Below, piece by piece: positions 34,469 through 43,737 of a DNA stretch of 64,000 nt; position 1 is the first letter of the stretch; the number at the start of each line of letters is the position of its first letter. Position numbers and translations under genes: made by a program. The stretch lies in assembly GCF_023161665.1 (NCBI RefSeq), contig NZ_JALNTW010000002.1, positions 372,001-436,000 on the forward strand, in the 5' to 3' direction. The DNA is from Shewanella sp. 1CM18E (GTDB lineage: Bacteria > Pseudomonadota > Gammaproteobacteria > Enterobacterales > Shewanellaceae). The notes beneath the pieces were generated by a model. It saw nothing but the letters and a program-made list of their open reading frames with translations, did not search any database and was not told where the DNA came from.

Positions 34469-36709
34469 TTATGATAACGAAAGCCTACGTAAGCGGTTGG
34501 CATTGGTCACCACAGTAAGTGAAGATAACGCCATCGCTGCGCCCGCAACAACAGGGCTTAACAGCATACCTGTAAACGGGAACAATAAGCCTGCCGCCAC
34601 CGGAATGCCCAAAGTGTTATAGATAAACGCGCCAAATAAGTTTTGCTTGATGTTATTCATGCTCGCTTTTGATAGTGCCAAGGTGTCGTTAATCACCATT
34701 AAGCGCGATGACAACAAGGTAAAGTCGGCACTTTCAATCGCAATATCTGTCCCCTCGCCCATCGCAAAACCCACATCGGCGCTGACTAGCGCTGGCGCAT
34801 CATTAATGCCATCCCCCACCATAGCAACGACTTCACCAGCTTGTTGTAACTCCTGCACTTTAGCTTGTTTCTGTTCTGGCAATACATTAGCAACAACAGT
34901 ATCAATCCCTACTTTTTGCGCCACAGCATTAGCGGTAATTTGGTTATCACCTGTGAGCATCACCACTTTTAAACCCTTGGCCTTCATGGCACTAATGGCC
35001 GCTAGCGCATCGGTTTTAATCGGATCTGCAATCGCCATTATTGCTACCAGTTGTTTATCTACTGCGACAAATATTGGCGTTTTTGCTTGGCTTGCAAAAT
35101 CGTTACTTAGCTGCTCACAATTTACCGTTCCAGCAATTTGGAGCTGCTGCATTAAACTGACATTACCGACGCTGTATCGCTGACCATTAACTTGGCCGCT
35201 AATACCCTTGCCTTGGTAATTGGTAAAGCGCTCCGGCTCGACCAATACTAGGCCATCTGCTTTGGCTTTACTGATGATAGCGCTTGCTAGCGGATGCTCA
35301 GAATGTTGCTCCAACGAGGCGACATTTTTTAAAAGTTCAGCTTTATTAACGGGTTCTGCTAATCCCGATTCGCTTAACATCAGTATATCGGTTAACTCCG
35401 GCGCGCCTTGGGTCACAGTGCCTGTTTTATCGAGTACTACAGTGGTGACTTTACTGGCAGTTTGTAGCGCCTCACCGTTACGGACTAACACGCCTAACTT
35501 TGCTGCGCGGCCAACCGACACCATAATCGACATAGGCGTTGCTAAACCGAGTGCACAAGGGCACGCGATAATAAGCACGCTAGTGAGTACGACTAATGCA
35601 TGAGAAAGCGCAGGCTCTGGACCAAAGTTATACCAAACTAGCGAGCTGATAATCGCAATCATCACCACAACCGGTACAAAGTAGGCAGAGACTTTATCGG
35701 TTAAGCGCCCTATCGGCATTTTTGAAATTTGTGCCTGCTGCACCAACTCGATAATTTTGGCTAACTTAGTATCGGTTGCTTTGGCTGTTACCTTATAAAT
35801 CAAGCTACCATTTGCATTAACTGTACCGGCATTCACTTTATCACCTTGCGCTTTAGCGACAGGGATCGGCTCTCCAGTTAACATCGACTCATTAATCAAG
35901 CTCTGACCGCTTTCTACTTCACCATCGAGTGCAACTTTATCACCCGGACGTAAGCGTAATCTGTCACCTAGTTGCAACTGCTCAATAGGCACTTCCTCAT
36001 CACCATTGTCGGTAATACGAATCGCAGTGCTTGCCTGCAGACCGAGTAAAGCTTGTACCGCTTCGCTGGTTTTACCGCGGGCGCGTAGCTCTAATGCATG
36101 GCCTAAGTTAATTAAACCCAAAATCATTACGCTGGCTTCAAAATACACATGGCGGGTATCGGCTGGGAACCAGTCTGGCGCTACAACCACCATCATAGAG
36201 TATATCCATGCGGCACTCGTGCCGAGGGCAATTAAAGTGTCCATGTTGGCGCTTTTCGCTTTAATTGCGCGCCACATACCTTGATAAAAATGGCGTCCCG
36301 TTAGCAGCATGACTAGCAGAGTCAGCACACCTACAGTGCCCCATGCCCATTGCTGAGCTTGGTTATTAACCATCATCTCACCGCCAAGCAAGCCCCAAAG
36401 CATTAAAGGCACGCCAAGGCCTAAACCAACTGCCGCTTGCATCATTCGCAGCCGATACTCTTTAGCTTCATCCGCTGCTTTTTGCTCTGCCGCTATTTTT
36501 GCGTCAATCACTAACTCACCATCAAAGCCGACACTTTTAATGATCTCAAGCGCTGTATCGCTGGCAATATCACCCGATACCAATACTAATTTGTCAGCAA
36601 GATTGACCGTAGCCGATACCGATTTAGCGGATTGACCAAATGCTTTCTCAATCTTTGCTACACAACTGGCGCAGCCCATTTTAGGTACATACAGATTGAA
36701 ATTAGCCAT
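34469..36709 (-). CDS. copA: Copper-exporting P1B-type ATPase CopA
   Basis: A 746-residue inner-membrane ATPase. One N-terminal heavy-metal domain carries GCASC near residue 12. The CPC motif is in IIACPCALGLATP, the phosphorylated Asp in DKTGTVTQG, the HP motif in EHPLASA, and the hinge in MVGDGINDAPAL. It pumps Cu(I) out of the cytoplasm. The gene is divergent from cueR, with a MerR-type promoter between them. Confidence 0.93.
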   Translation of the reverse strand: MANFNLYVPKMGCASCVAKIEKAFGQSAKSVSATVNLADKLVLVSGDIASDTALEIIKSVGFDGELVIDAKIAAEQKAADEAKEYRLRMMQAAVGLGLGVPLMLWGLLGGEMMVNNQAQQWAWGTVGVLTLLVMLLTGRHFYQGMWRAIKAKSANMDTLIALGTSAAWIYSMMVVVAPDWFPADTRHVYFEASVMILGLINLGHALELRARGKTSEAVQALLGLQASTAIRITDNGDEEVPIEQLQLGDRLRLRPGDKVALDGEVESGQSLINESMLTGEPIPVAKAQGDKVNAGTVNANGSLIYKVTAKATDTKLAKIIELVQQAQISKMPIGRLTDKVSAYFVPVVVMIAIISSLVWYNFGPEPALSHALVVLTSVLIIACPCALGLATPMSIMVSVGRAAKLGVLVRNGEALQTASKVTTVVLDKTGTVTQGAPELTDILMLSESGLAEPVNKAELLKNVASLEQHSEHPLASAIISKAKADGLVLVEPERFTNYQGKGISGQVNGQRYSVGNVSLMQQLQIAGTVNCEQLSNDFASQAKTPIFVAVDKQLVAIMAIADPIKTDALAAISAMKAKGLKVVMLTGDNQITANAVAQKVGIDTVVANVLPEQKQAKVQELQQAGEVVAMVGDGINDAPALVSADVGFAMGEGTDIAIESADFTLLSSRLMVINDTLALSKASMNNIKQNLFGAFIYNTLGIPVAAGLLFPFTGMLLSPVVAGAAMALSSLTVVTNANRLRRLSLS

Positions 36710-36829
36710 TAGATTTTCCTTAAATAATTGGTTTTATATCCCAGCTCGAAACATTCAACCGGTGTTGTTCGAGGCAGCGAGCATCCGAGTTGAGATATAA
36801 AAGGCTTTAACCCTGTATAAGATAGATTT

Positions 36830-36860
36830 ATGCTAATGTCTCCCATAAGGGGAGAGTCAA
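36830..36860 (-). promoter_or_regulatory. CueR-controlled copA promoter with operator dyad
   Basis: On the minus strand TTGACT (36855-36860) and TAGCAT (36830-36835) are separated by exactly 19 bp, the overlong spacer of MerR-activated promoters. The spacer holds the perfect dyad CTCCC-ATAAG-GGGAG at 36840-36854 (plus strand). Confidence 0.85.
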
Positions 36861-36891
36861 ACTGTAATTAGCATTGTTTGAGGAAAGTGTG

Positions 36892-37293
36892 ATGAAGATT
36901 GGCGAAGTGGCTAAATTAACAGGGCTTTCAGTTAAGAGTATTCGTTATTACCATGATATTGGTTTAGTGGTCGGCCAACGTGGTGACAATGGCTATCGTG
37001 AATACAATCAAAAGTCGGTTGAATCATTAGAGTTTATTCAACATTGCCGTGCCTTGGGTTTCACTTTAGACGATAGTAAGGCGCTGCTCGAGCTGCAAAA
37101 TAATACCGCTCGTAACGCGGCAGATGTAAAAGCCTTAGCGGAACATCATTTACAGGATATTGAAACCCGCATTAGCCAGTTAACTGAGCTGAAATTACAA
37201 TTAGCGTCGTTAATCCATGACTGCCAAGGCGGCAATCAGCCTGATTGCGCGATTTTAAGCGGCCTTAGTCAACACGCATGCAAAAAGTGCTGA
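36892..37293 (+). CDS. cueR: CueR-type MerR-family copper-responsive regulator
   Basis: A 133-residue MerR protein with the N-terminal helix-turn-helix MKIGEVAKLTGLSVKSIRYY and a coiled-coil dimerisation helix. The C-terminal metal-binding loop has two conserved cysteines (CQGGNQPDC) and the tail is CKKC. It likely binds Cu(I) and untwists the copA promoter. The ATG at 36892 follows GAGGAAAGTGTG, a good ribosome binding site; the frame is open to a TTG 18 nt upstream. Confidence 0.9.
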   Translation: MKIGEVAKLTGLSVKSIRYYHDIGLVVGQRGDNGYREYNQKSVESLEFIQHCRALGFTLDDSKALLELQNNTARNAADVKALAEHHLQDIETRISQLTELKLQLASLIHDCQGGNQPDCAILSGLSQHACKKC

Positions 37294-37321
37294 TCCCAAG
37301 CAAAATACTACTTATACGAGC

Positions 37322-39355
37322 TTAACGCCTGCGTAAGTGCTCAATATTTTCAATCGCTAAAGCAGGCAGACTGCCTGCAGGCGTAAAGCCAAAGATTTGC
37401 CCATAAAACGACAATTCGGCTTCAAGCGCCTGTTTTTTGCTTTCAGGTGACACACGATTAGCGGCGTCATCGCTAAAGGCTAGATAGGTTACTGGCACTC
37501 CCTTTCGTTTGACCGCTTCATAAATTATCAAAGACTGCTCGGCTGGGATCAGTGAATCATTGACTCCTTGAATTAATAACAATGGCTCATTAACCCCTTT
37601 TAAATTGGCCATTGCTGAGCGCTGCCGGTAGTTTTCAACACTACCGAGCAAACGTAATAAATAGTGCGACTCAAACTTATGAGAGTGACGTTTAAACTCT
37701 TCCATATCGCTGATCCCTGAGTAACTCACGCCAGCGCCAAAGGTACTGTAATTAGCAACCGCTGATAATGCAGTAAAGCCACCAGCACGATTACCTCTAA
37801 TCGCCAATTTACGCCCATCAACATCGCCGCGGTTTACAAGAAAACCTGCTGCACGCACGGCATCTTCAACATCAGACTTGCCCCAATTACCATATAAGCT
37901 ATTACGGTAGTCACGACCAAAACCGGTACTGCCACGATAATTAACATCAAATACGGCAAAACCACGGCTGGTCCAATACTGAATATCTCGCCTAAAGGCG
38001 CGACTCGCTTTTGCGGTAGGCCCTGGGTGCATCATCAACACTAATGGCGGCTCTTTATTAGTAGGGCCAGTATAGTTAGGGTTCTTAGGTGGATAAAGAT
38101 AACCGTGAGCTGTCTCATCATTGCCGGTTCGGTAGCTTAAGCTTTGAGGGCGTGAAATAAAATTAGGATCCATTACCGACAGGTTTGGCGCATAAACTAA
38201 CTGGGCTGCGCGGCCTTGGATTTTATAAATGCCCTTTTCAGGCGTTTCTTTTGCTCCCACAAACAGCACATCGTTACCATTTTGAGTGACATAGTTTATT
38301 TCAGCAAAATCAACCGCAATAGGTTCGGTCACGCCACTATGAGTATCAATGCGTATAAGCTGCGCTAAACCATCGTGATTATAACTGGCAACCATTCTAT
38401 GTTCATTTTCAAAAGCATAATTATATTTGCCGACTTGCCAGTCAGCGTCTGCAAAATCTGCTTGCTTTTCTAGGACGATTTCAGGCACTAATTGCGGATC
38501 AAGGCGGTAGATATTCCACCAATTATTAAAGTCCGCAATAAAGTAAAGCTGCCCTGTAGGGCTAAATAATGGCTGAGTTATTGAGCCTTTTTGTTGAGTT
38601 TCTATCTTGCGTGGATTTTGGATAACGCCTTTAGTATCAAGATCGGCCAACCAAAGCTCTGTTTGATCCCACGGCATATTTGGATGGTTCCATGCAATCC
38701 AAGCGAGCTGACTCTGATCCGGTGACAACACCGGCATACTATAAAAGTCGGCACCGCTAGCTAAAGTTTCCCCTTCATCGGCATAACTTAAGTTTATGCC
38801 AACAAGGCTATGAACGGGTTCACCTTTAACGCGATGATCTTCGCGCACGCAAATAAGTCGCGACGCTTTAGGGTTAGAGATACAACCAGCATGGCGAGTC
38901 CCATTGGGCGTTAGCGCAAATGGCGCTTGGTTAGGCGCAATACGATAAAGAATTTGATCAGAAAATTTGGTAGCAAACAAACTGTTGCCAATTGCAGCAT
39001 AAGGGGCACCGCCATATTCGTGCACACGACTACGAATATTAAAGTTAGATGACACAACTTTGGTTACACCACCGTCAATATCAAACCGATATACGCCTTT
39101 CTTGCCCTCGTTATTAGCATTACTTTGGACAAAGTAAATACCTTGAGTTGTAGCACGAACATCGCTGATATCATCTGCTAGATCATAAACATCTTCAGGT
39201 GTCACAGGTGAAGCCCAACTGCCGTACTCTGCGATATATGCACCATCGACCTGTGGAGTGGCAGGTTCAAGCTCCGTCACTTTAGCAGCATAATCACAGC
39301 CAGTTAGCAAAAGCGGGCTAATAAATGCCAGTAATGTCGTTATTATCAGTCTCAT
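37322..39355 (-). CDS. S9-family prolyl oligopeptidase-like lipoprotein lacking catalytic Ser and His
   Basis: A 677-residue protein with a lipoprotein signal (lipobox LLTGC), an N-terminal beta-propeller (residues about 40-400) and a C-terminal alpha/beta-hydrolase domain. The nucleophile elbow, usually RGGSAGG, reads RGNRAGGFT with Arg523 in place of Ser. The Asp is present in QGVNDSLIP. The His region, usually GEGHGF, reads DDAANRV. The rest of the fold is well kept, including the NYRGSTGFG motif. It is therefore probably a pseudo-peptidase, possibly binding peptides without cleaving them. Confidence 0.85.
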   Translation of the reverse strand: MRLIITTLLAFISPLLLTGCDYAAKVTELEPATPQVDGAYIAEYGSWASPVTPEDVYDLADDISDVRATTQGIYFVQSNANNEGKKGVYRFDIDGGVTKVVSSNFNIRSRVHEYGGAPYAAIGNSLFATKFSDQILYRIAPNQAPFALTPNGTRHAGCISNPKASRLICVREDHRVKGEPVHSLVGINLSYADEGETLASGADFYSMPVLSPDQSQLAWIAWNHPNMPWDQTELWLADLDTKGVIQNPRKIETQQKGSITQPLFSPTGQLYFIADFNNWWNIYRLDPQLVPEIVLEKQADFADADWQVGKYNYAFENEHRMVASYNHDGLAQLIRIDTHSGVTEPIAVDFAEINYVTQNGNDVLFVGAKETPEKGIYKIQGRAAQLVYAPNLSVMDPNFISRPQSLSYRTGNDETAHGYLYPPKNPNYTGPTNKEPPLVLMMHPGPTAKASRAFRRDIQYWTSRGFAVFDVNYRGSTGFGRDYRNSLYGNWGKSDVEDAVRAAGFLVNRGDVDGRKLAIRGNRAGGFTALSAVANYSTFGAGVSYSGISDMEEFKRHSHKFESHYLLRLLGSVENYRQRSAMANLKGVNEPLLLIQGVNDSLIPAEQSLIIYEAVKRKGVPVTYLAFSDDAANRVSPESKKQALEAELSFYGQIFGFTPAGSLPALAIENIEHLRRR

Positions 39356-39414
39356 TCTTTACCTAAGGCTCAACCCTAAAAAGCGTAGTTATTTTGTTGG
39401 CTGTATTATCACGA

Positions 39415-39645
39415 CTAAGGCTTACGGCGCCACTTATTAACAAACCAGTGGATCACACCAATTTGCTTATGCCGACTTAAGCCAAAGTAGATGCAAACCC
39501 AAGGTGAAAGTAAAATATACCAAGGAATTGCCGCAGTACTTCTACCTGTAAACATTAGATAGAAAAAACCGAAATAGATCACCACCAGACCGACACAGCC
39601 CACAACCAACATCATTATTTTTGTCGCTCTTTCAAGCTTATCCAT
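39415..39645 (-). CDS. Small membrane protein of unknown function
   Basis: About 76 residues with two hydrophobic helices (MMLVVGCVGLVVIYFGFFYL, then AIPWYILLSPWVCIYFG) and a basic C-terminus (FVNKWRRKP). No family recognised. The start at the ATG at 39645 is chosen over an upstream TTG. Confidence 0.5.
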   Translation of the reverse strand: MDKLERATKIMMLVVGCVGLVVIYFGFFYLMFTGRSTAAIPWYILLSPWVCIYFGLSRHKQIGVIHWFVNKWRRKP

Positions 39646-39723
39646 TTCGCTTCCATACTCCTTTAACAATCATACTATTATGACCCATAGCTTGGTCGAT
39701 ATTCAAACTCTGACTATCAGGCA

Positions 39724-39752
39724 TAAAAAAACGGGCTACTGCCCGTTTTTAA
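39724..39752 (-). terminator. Hairpin upstream of the decayed duplicate
   Basis: AAAACGGGC-TACT-GCCCGTTTT with flanking A-run and T-run. It probably ends the degradation operon transcript on the minus strand (followed by TTTTTTTATGCC). Confidence 0.75.
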
Positions 39753-39779
39753 CAACATAACTGTATTGAAACATATAAA

Positions 39780-39906
39780 CTAATGCCGCCGTCAATTTCA
39801 AATACACAGCCGTTGACCTAGCCTTTATATCGTCATTTTCAATGATGAAACGTATAGTCGAAGCAATCTCTTCAGCTTGACCTAAACGTCCTCACTGTTG
39901 ACACCA
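39780..39906 (-). pseudogene. Decayed duplicate of the 3' end of the adjacent SDR gene
   Basis: This stretch repeats the last ~125 bp of the SDR gene at 39928, for example GTCGAAGCAATCTCTTCAGC and TTGACCTAAACGTCC occur in both. Several substitutions, plus a diverged end at CTCACTGTTGAC, show the downstream copy is decaying. The two copies are head to tail about 150 bp apart. Confidence 0.85.
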
Positions 39907-39927
39907 TTTTTTGTATTCGCTGTATGT

Positions 39928-40686
39928 TTACAGACGAATACCGCCGTCAATTTCAAATACGCGGCCGTTAACGTAGTCATTCTCAATGATAAAACGTACT
40001 GTCGAAGCAATCTCTTCAGCTTGACCTAAACGTCCAACAGGCACCATCTTTTCTAAACGCTCTAGTGCTTCAGGCTTCATTGCTGCAGTCATTTCTGTTT
40101 CAATTACACCCGGTGCGACTGCTGCGCTACGAATGTTGTAACGAGCAAGCTCTTTAGCCCATCCAACACTCATTGCAGCCACGCCCGCTTTAGACGCTGC
40201 GTAGTTTGACTGGCCCATGTTACCGGCTTTAGCAAGACTCGAGATATTGATAATCACGCCTTGCTGGCCAGTTTCAATCATAGCGGCAGCCGCTTCACGA
40301 CCACACAGGAATGAACCAGTTAAGTTAACATTGATTACAGACTGGAATTGATCGAATGACATACGGTCATACACTTGGCCTTCTTTGGCTTTAAGCAGTA
40401 AACCATCGCGTAAAATACCGGCGTTGTTTACCAACACATTCACCTGACCAAAATCTTCTTTAATATATTGGAACGTAGCAAATACATCTTCTTCATCAGT
40501 AATATCGACTGCGTAACCTTGTACCTCTGTAGTTGCACCAATGTTTGCACAGGCTTTTTCCAACTTCTCTTGGTCAACGTCGATAAGTGCTAACTTAGCC
40601 CCTGCAGCCGCTAAATTTTCCGCCATCGCGTAACCTAGCCCACCAGCACCGCCAGTAATAACAACAACCTTATCTTTTAAATCCAT
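39928..40686 (-). CDS. ivdG: SDR dehydrogenase, probable 3-hydroxy-2-methylbutyryl-CoA dehydrogenase
   Basis: A 252-residue short-chain dehydrogenase with TGGAGGLG (residues about 11-18), NNAG, catalytic Ser in NISS and YAASK. All catalytic residues are intact. It is last in a seven-gene branched-chain amino acid degradation operon, where it fits the isoleucine branch. FabG-like activity cannot be excluded from sequence alone. The gene name follows the Shewanella ivd naming from memory. Confidence 0.8.
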   Translation of the reverse strand: MDLKDKVVVITGGAGGLGYAMAENLAAAGAKLALIDVDQEKLEKACANIGATTEVQGYAVDITDEEDVFATFQYIKEDFGQVNVLVNNAGILRDGLLLKAKEGQVYDRMSFDQFQSVINVNLTGSFLCGREAAAAMIETGQQGVIINISSLAKAGNMGQSNYAASKAGVAAMSVGWAKELARYNIRSAAVAPGVIETEMTAAMKPEALERLEKMVPVGRLGQAEEIASTVRFIIENDYVNGRVFEIDGGIRL

Positions 40687-40697
40687 TGGATCACCCT

Positions 40698-41606
40698 TTA
40701 TTTATTCTGTTCTGAATTAGCAAATTGCTCAAAAATACTTGAAAAATCACGCTTACCATTACCTTGCTTAGCATGATTAACATAAAGACTACGCGCCAAC
40801 GCGCCCATCGGTGTGCTCGAATTAGATAGTAGCGCCGCTTCTTGCGACAAACCTAAATCCTTCACCATCAAGTCGACCATAAAGCCGCCTTGGTAATCGT
40901 TTGATGAAGGCACAGACTCCATCACATCTGGACATGGATTATATTTATCTAAGGTCCAGTTTCCACCACTGCTGACTTTCATAATGTCAGACAGCACTTT
41001 CGGATCGAGCCCGTGATCGATACCCATCTGTAATGACTCAGATGTAGCAACCATTAATACCGACAGCAGCATATTATTACATATTTTAGCGACTTGCCCA
41101 GCACCGGGACCACCAGCATGGAAGATATTGCCGCCCATGGCGTTAAGTGCACCTTGGGCTTGTTCAAATGCTGTATCGCTACCACCACAAATAAAGGTTA
41201 ATGTACCAGCAGCTGCGCCTGCTGTACCGCCTGATACTGGCGCATCAATAAACTCTAGGCCTTTATCAGCGGCATGTTTTGCTACAAAACGTGCACTATC
41301 GGCATCAATCGTTGAGCAATCAATTAGCAAGGTGCCCGGTGCAACCACATCGATTAAACCTTTGCTGGTGTCATCTGTGACATACAGGCCACGCACATGC
41401 TTACCCGCTGGCAACATAGTTACCACTATGTCTGCCCCTGCCGCAGCGCCACAAGCACTTGTAGCAGTCAGTGCGCCTTGCTCAGCCAGTGACTGCATTG
41501 CTGCAGGAACTAAATCAAATACTTTTACGGTAAAACCCGCTTTAATCAGGTTGACCGCCATCGGCCCGCCCATGTTTCCTAAACCAATAAATGCAACTGT
41601 ACTCAT
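40698..41606 (-). CDS. mmsB: 3-hydroxyisobutyrate dehydrogenase
   Basis: A 302-residue beta-hydroxyacid dehydrogenase with the NAD-binding GLGNMGGPMA at residues 7-16, the substrate-binding DAPVSGGTAGA, and the catalytic Lys in GQVAKICNN. It oxidises 3-hydroxyisobutyrate to methylmalonate semialdehyde in valine breakdown. It is 11 bp upstream of the SDR gene and belongs to the same operon. Confidence 0.93.
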   Translation of the reverse strand: MSTVAFIGLGNMGGPMAVNLIKAGFTVKVFDLVPAAMQSLAEQGALTATSACGAAAGADIVVTMLPAGKHVRGLYVTDDTSKGLIDVVAPGTLLIDCSTIDADSARFVAKHAADKGLEFIDAPVSGGTAGAAAGTLTFICGGSDTAFEQAQGALNAMGGNIFHAGGPGAGQVAKICNNMLLSVLMVATSESLQMGIDHGLDPKVLSDIMKVSSGGNWTLDKYNPCPDVMESVPSSNDYQGGFMVDLMVKDLGLSQEAALLSNSSTPMGALARSLYVNHAKQGNGKRDFSSIFEQFANSEQNK

Positions 41607-41728
41607 GTTTCACTCCGGTTCTCGTTTGTGAGTGTTTGAACCTTATTCAGCTCTCTAATCGCGGCCAATACCACTCACCGCAGCGCTTTACTGTTATTGG
41701 TGAGTTTAAAACCCACCAGATGAATCAC

Positions 41729-42898
41729 TTAGTGCAAATCCTTTAGTGGGTGCACATTATCAGCCCAAGGTGATTGCATTAACGATTGCGCAAAGCCTTC
41801 AGGGATTGATGCAACATCGCTAAATTGCCACTTAGGGTTGCGGTCTTTGTCGATAAGCAAGGCTCGCACACCCTCACTAAAATCAGCTTTGGCGCAGCAG
41901 TTAACGCTTAAACTAAGTTCTAATTTAAAGCACTCAGCAAGGCTAAGCTCACGACTTAGTAGTGATTGTAGATACACTAAATTCAAGCTAACCGGACTAC
42001 CGGCTTGCATGGTCTTTACCGCTTTAGCTAACCAAGGGTTGGCTTCTAACGTGCTTGATTCAATTTGACTGACGTTAACTAACACCTCATCGAGTGAACC
42101 TGTCATCAACTCATCTATTAATAGCTGATTTTGCTCAAGTACGCTGTGAGAAGCTGGTGTTGCACATGCCGCACTCATGGTACTTAACATGTCACTTAGC
42201 AGTTGATGGTTTGCATCTTGGTTATCGCCCCAAGGCAATAATGTGATTTGCTTGAACAAGGCTGCCTTATCATCAGCGTTAAGATAGTGATTACCTATGC
42301 CCACATATAAGGCGTCACTACCTGACATGTTGTAAGCCGTCATTCCTAAGAACAGACCACTTTTACCTGGCATACGATTTAAGAAATAACTGCCGCCAAC
42401 ATCTGGGTATAAACCGATAGTCACTTCAGGCATAGCGACGCGTGAGCGCTCAGTAACGATGCGATGACTTGCACCAATCATTAAACCTAGACCACCGCCC
42501 ATCACAATACCGTCGCCCCAGACAATGACAGGTTTACCAAATGTATGTAGCAAATAATCTAGCTGATACTCTTGGCTAAAAAACTCAGTTGCAGACTCTG
42601 TAACTTCACCCGGAGTGGCAACTGATGCTTGGTGAATTGCTCGTACATCACCGCCAGCGCAAAAGGCTTTTTCTCCAGCGCCATCAAGTATAATCGCAGC
42701 GATATTGCTATCACTTTGCCAAACCGTTAACTGCTCTGTTAATGCCTGCACCATATTAAGATTTAGCGCATTCAGTGCCTTTTCGATGTTTAATGTGGCA
42801 ACACCGACTTGCATACCTGAATCTGTGATTAGCGTGCTAAATAGCACTTGCTCATTGTTTGTTAGCATATTGCTTGTTTTCGTATTTAGCTCACTCAT
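41729..42898 (-). CDS. ivdE: 3-hydroxyisobutyryl-CoA hydrolase
   Basis: A 389-residue crotonase-superfamily protein, longer than enoyl-CoA hydratases, with AFCAGGDVRAIHQ and GDGIVMGGGLGLMIGA and the later TVIGLYPDVGGSYFLNR-type stretch (EVTIGLYPDVGGSYF). These features mark HIBYL-CoA hydrolases, which release 3-hydroxyisobutyrate from its CoA ester. The ATG overlaps the TAA of the upstream gene by one base, indicating translational coupling. Confidence 0.88.
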   Translation of the reverse strand: MSELNTKTSNMLTNNEQVLFSTLITDSGMQVGVATLNIEKALNALNLNMVQALTEQLTVWQSDSNIAAIILDGAGEKAFCAGGDVRAIHQASVATPGEVTESATEFFSQEYQLDYLLHTFGKPVIVWGDGIVMGGGLGLMIGASHRIVTERSRVAMPEVTIGLYPDVGGSYFLNRMPGKSGLFLGMTAYNMSGSDALYVGIGNHYLNADDKAALFKQITLLPWGDNQDANHQLLSDMLSTMSAACATPASHSVLEQNQLLIDELMTGSLDEVLVNVSQIESSTLEANPWLAKAVKTMQAGSPVSLNLVYLQSLLSRELSLAECFKLELSLSVNCCAKADFSEGVRALLIDKDRNPKWQFSDVASIPEGFAQSLMQSPWADNVHPLKDLH

Positions 42899-43686
42899 TA
42901 GCCGTTCTTCCAGTTAGCTTTGCGCTTGTTCAAAAAAGCATTAACCCCTTCGGCTTGATCTTCAGTATCAAACAGCTCAACAAACAGTTCTCGCTCTAAT
43001 GGCAACGCTTGTGAACGCGGCATACTGCGGCCAGCTTGCACTAAGGTTTTACAAGCTTTTACGCTGCTTGGACTTTGATTAGCGACCTTTTCAGCAAGAC
43101 CCATCGCGGCATTAAACGCATTACCTTGCTCTACGACTTCTTCCACTAAACCAATTTGCTCTGCTTTTGCTGCAGTGATGCGCTCACCGCATAAAATCAT
43201 ACGTTTTGCCCAACCTTCGCCGACTAGCGCAGTTAAGTTTTGGGTGCCGCCCGCACATGGCAATAAACCCACTGTCGCTTCTGGCAGTGCCAGCTGCGCT
43301 TGTTCTTCACAAATACGTAAGTCACATGCTAATGCCACTTCTAGACCACCGCCCATGGCATAACCATTAATTGCCGCAATTGACACACCACGAAATGCAC
43401 TTAAGGTTTCAAACGCTTCACCAAAATAGCGCGCCATTTCGGCTGCGTTTTGCTTATCGCCATCGGCAAACAGCTTTAAATCGGCGCCAGCTGAGAAGAA
43501 TTTTTGCCCTTCACCAGTGATCACTAAGGCGTAAACATCTTTATTTTCATTCAGCGCTAAAACTTTATGTTTTAGCTCCTGTAAGCTTTCGGCCGTCCAG
43601 GTATTGGCAGGCGGATTATTCATGCTGATCACCGCAGTATTGCCGACGATGCGCTCGATTAATAAAGACTGTTGTTGGTTTGACAT
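42898..43686 (-). CDS. ivdD: Enoyl-CoA hydratase
   Basis: A 262-residue crotonase with the oxyanion-hole loops FFSAGADLKLF and NGYAMGGGLEVALACD, and the catalytic Glu of LPEATVGLLPCAGGTQ. It hydrates methacrylyl-CoA or tiglyl-CoA. It overlaps the next gene by one base. Confidence 0.9.
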   Translation of the reverse strand: MSNQQQSLLIERIVGNTAVISMNNPPANTWTAESLQELKHKVLALNENKDVYALVITGEGQKFFSAGADLKLFADGDKQNAAEMARYFGEAFETLSAFRGVSIAAINGYAMGGGLEVALACDLRICEEQAQLALPEATVGLLPCAGGTQNLTALVGEGWAKRMILCGERITAAKAEQIGLVEEVVEQGNAFNAAMGLAEKVANQSPSSVKACKTLVQAGRSMPRSQALPLERELFVELFDTEDQAEGVNAFLNKRKANWKNG

Positions 43687-43737
43687 GGTAACTCCCTATA
43701 CAAAACTGAAATCATTTGAATGCTGGTAAAAATCGGC

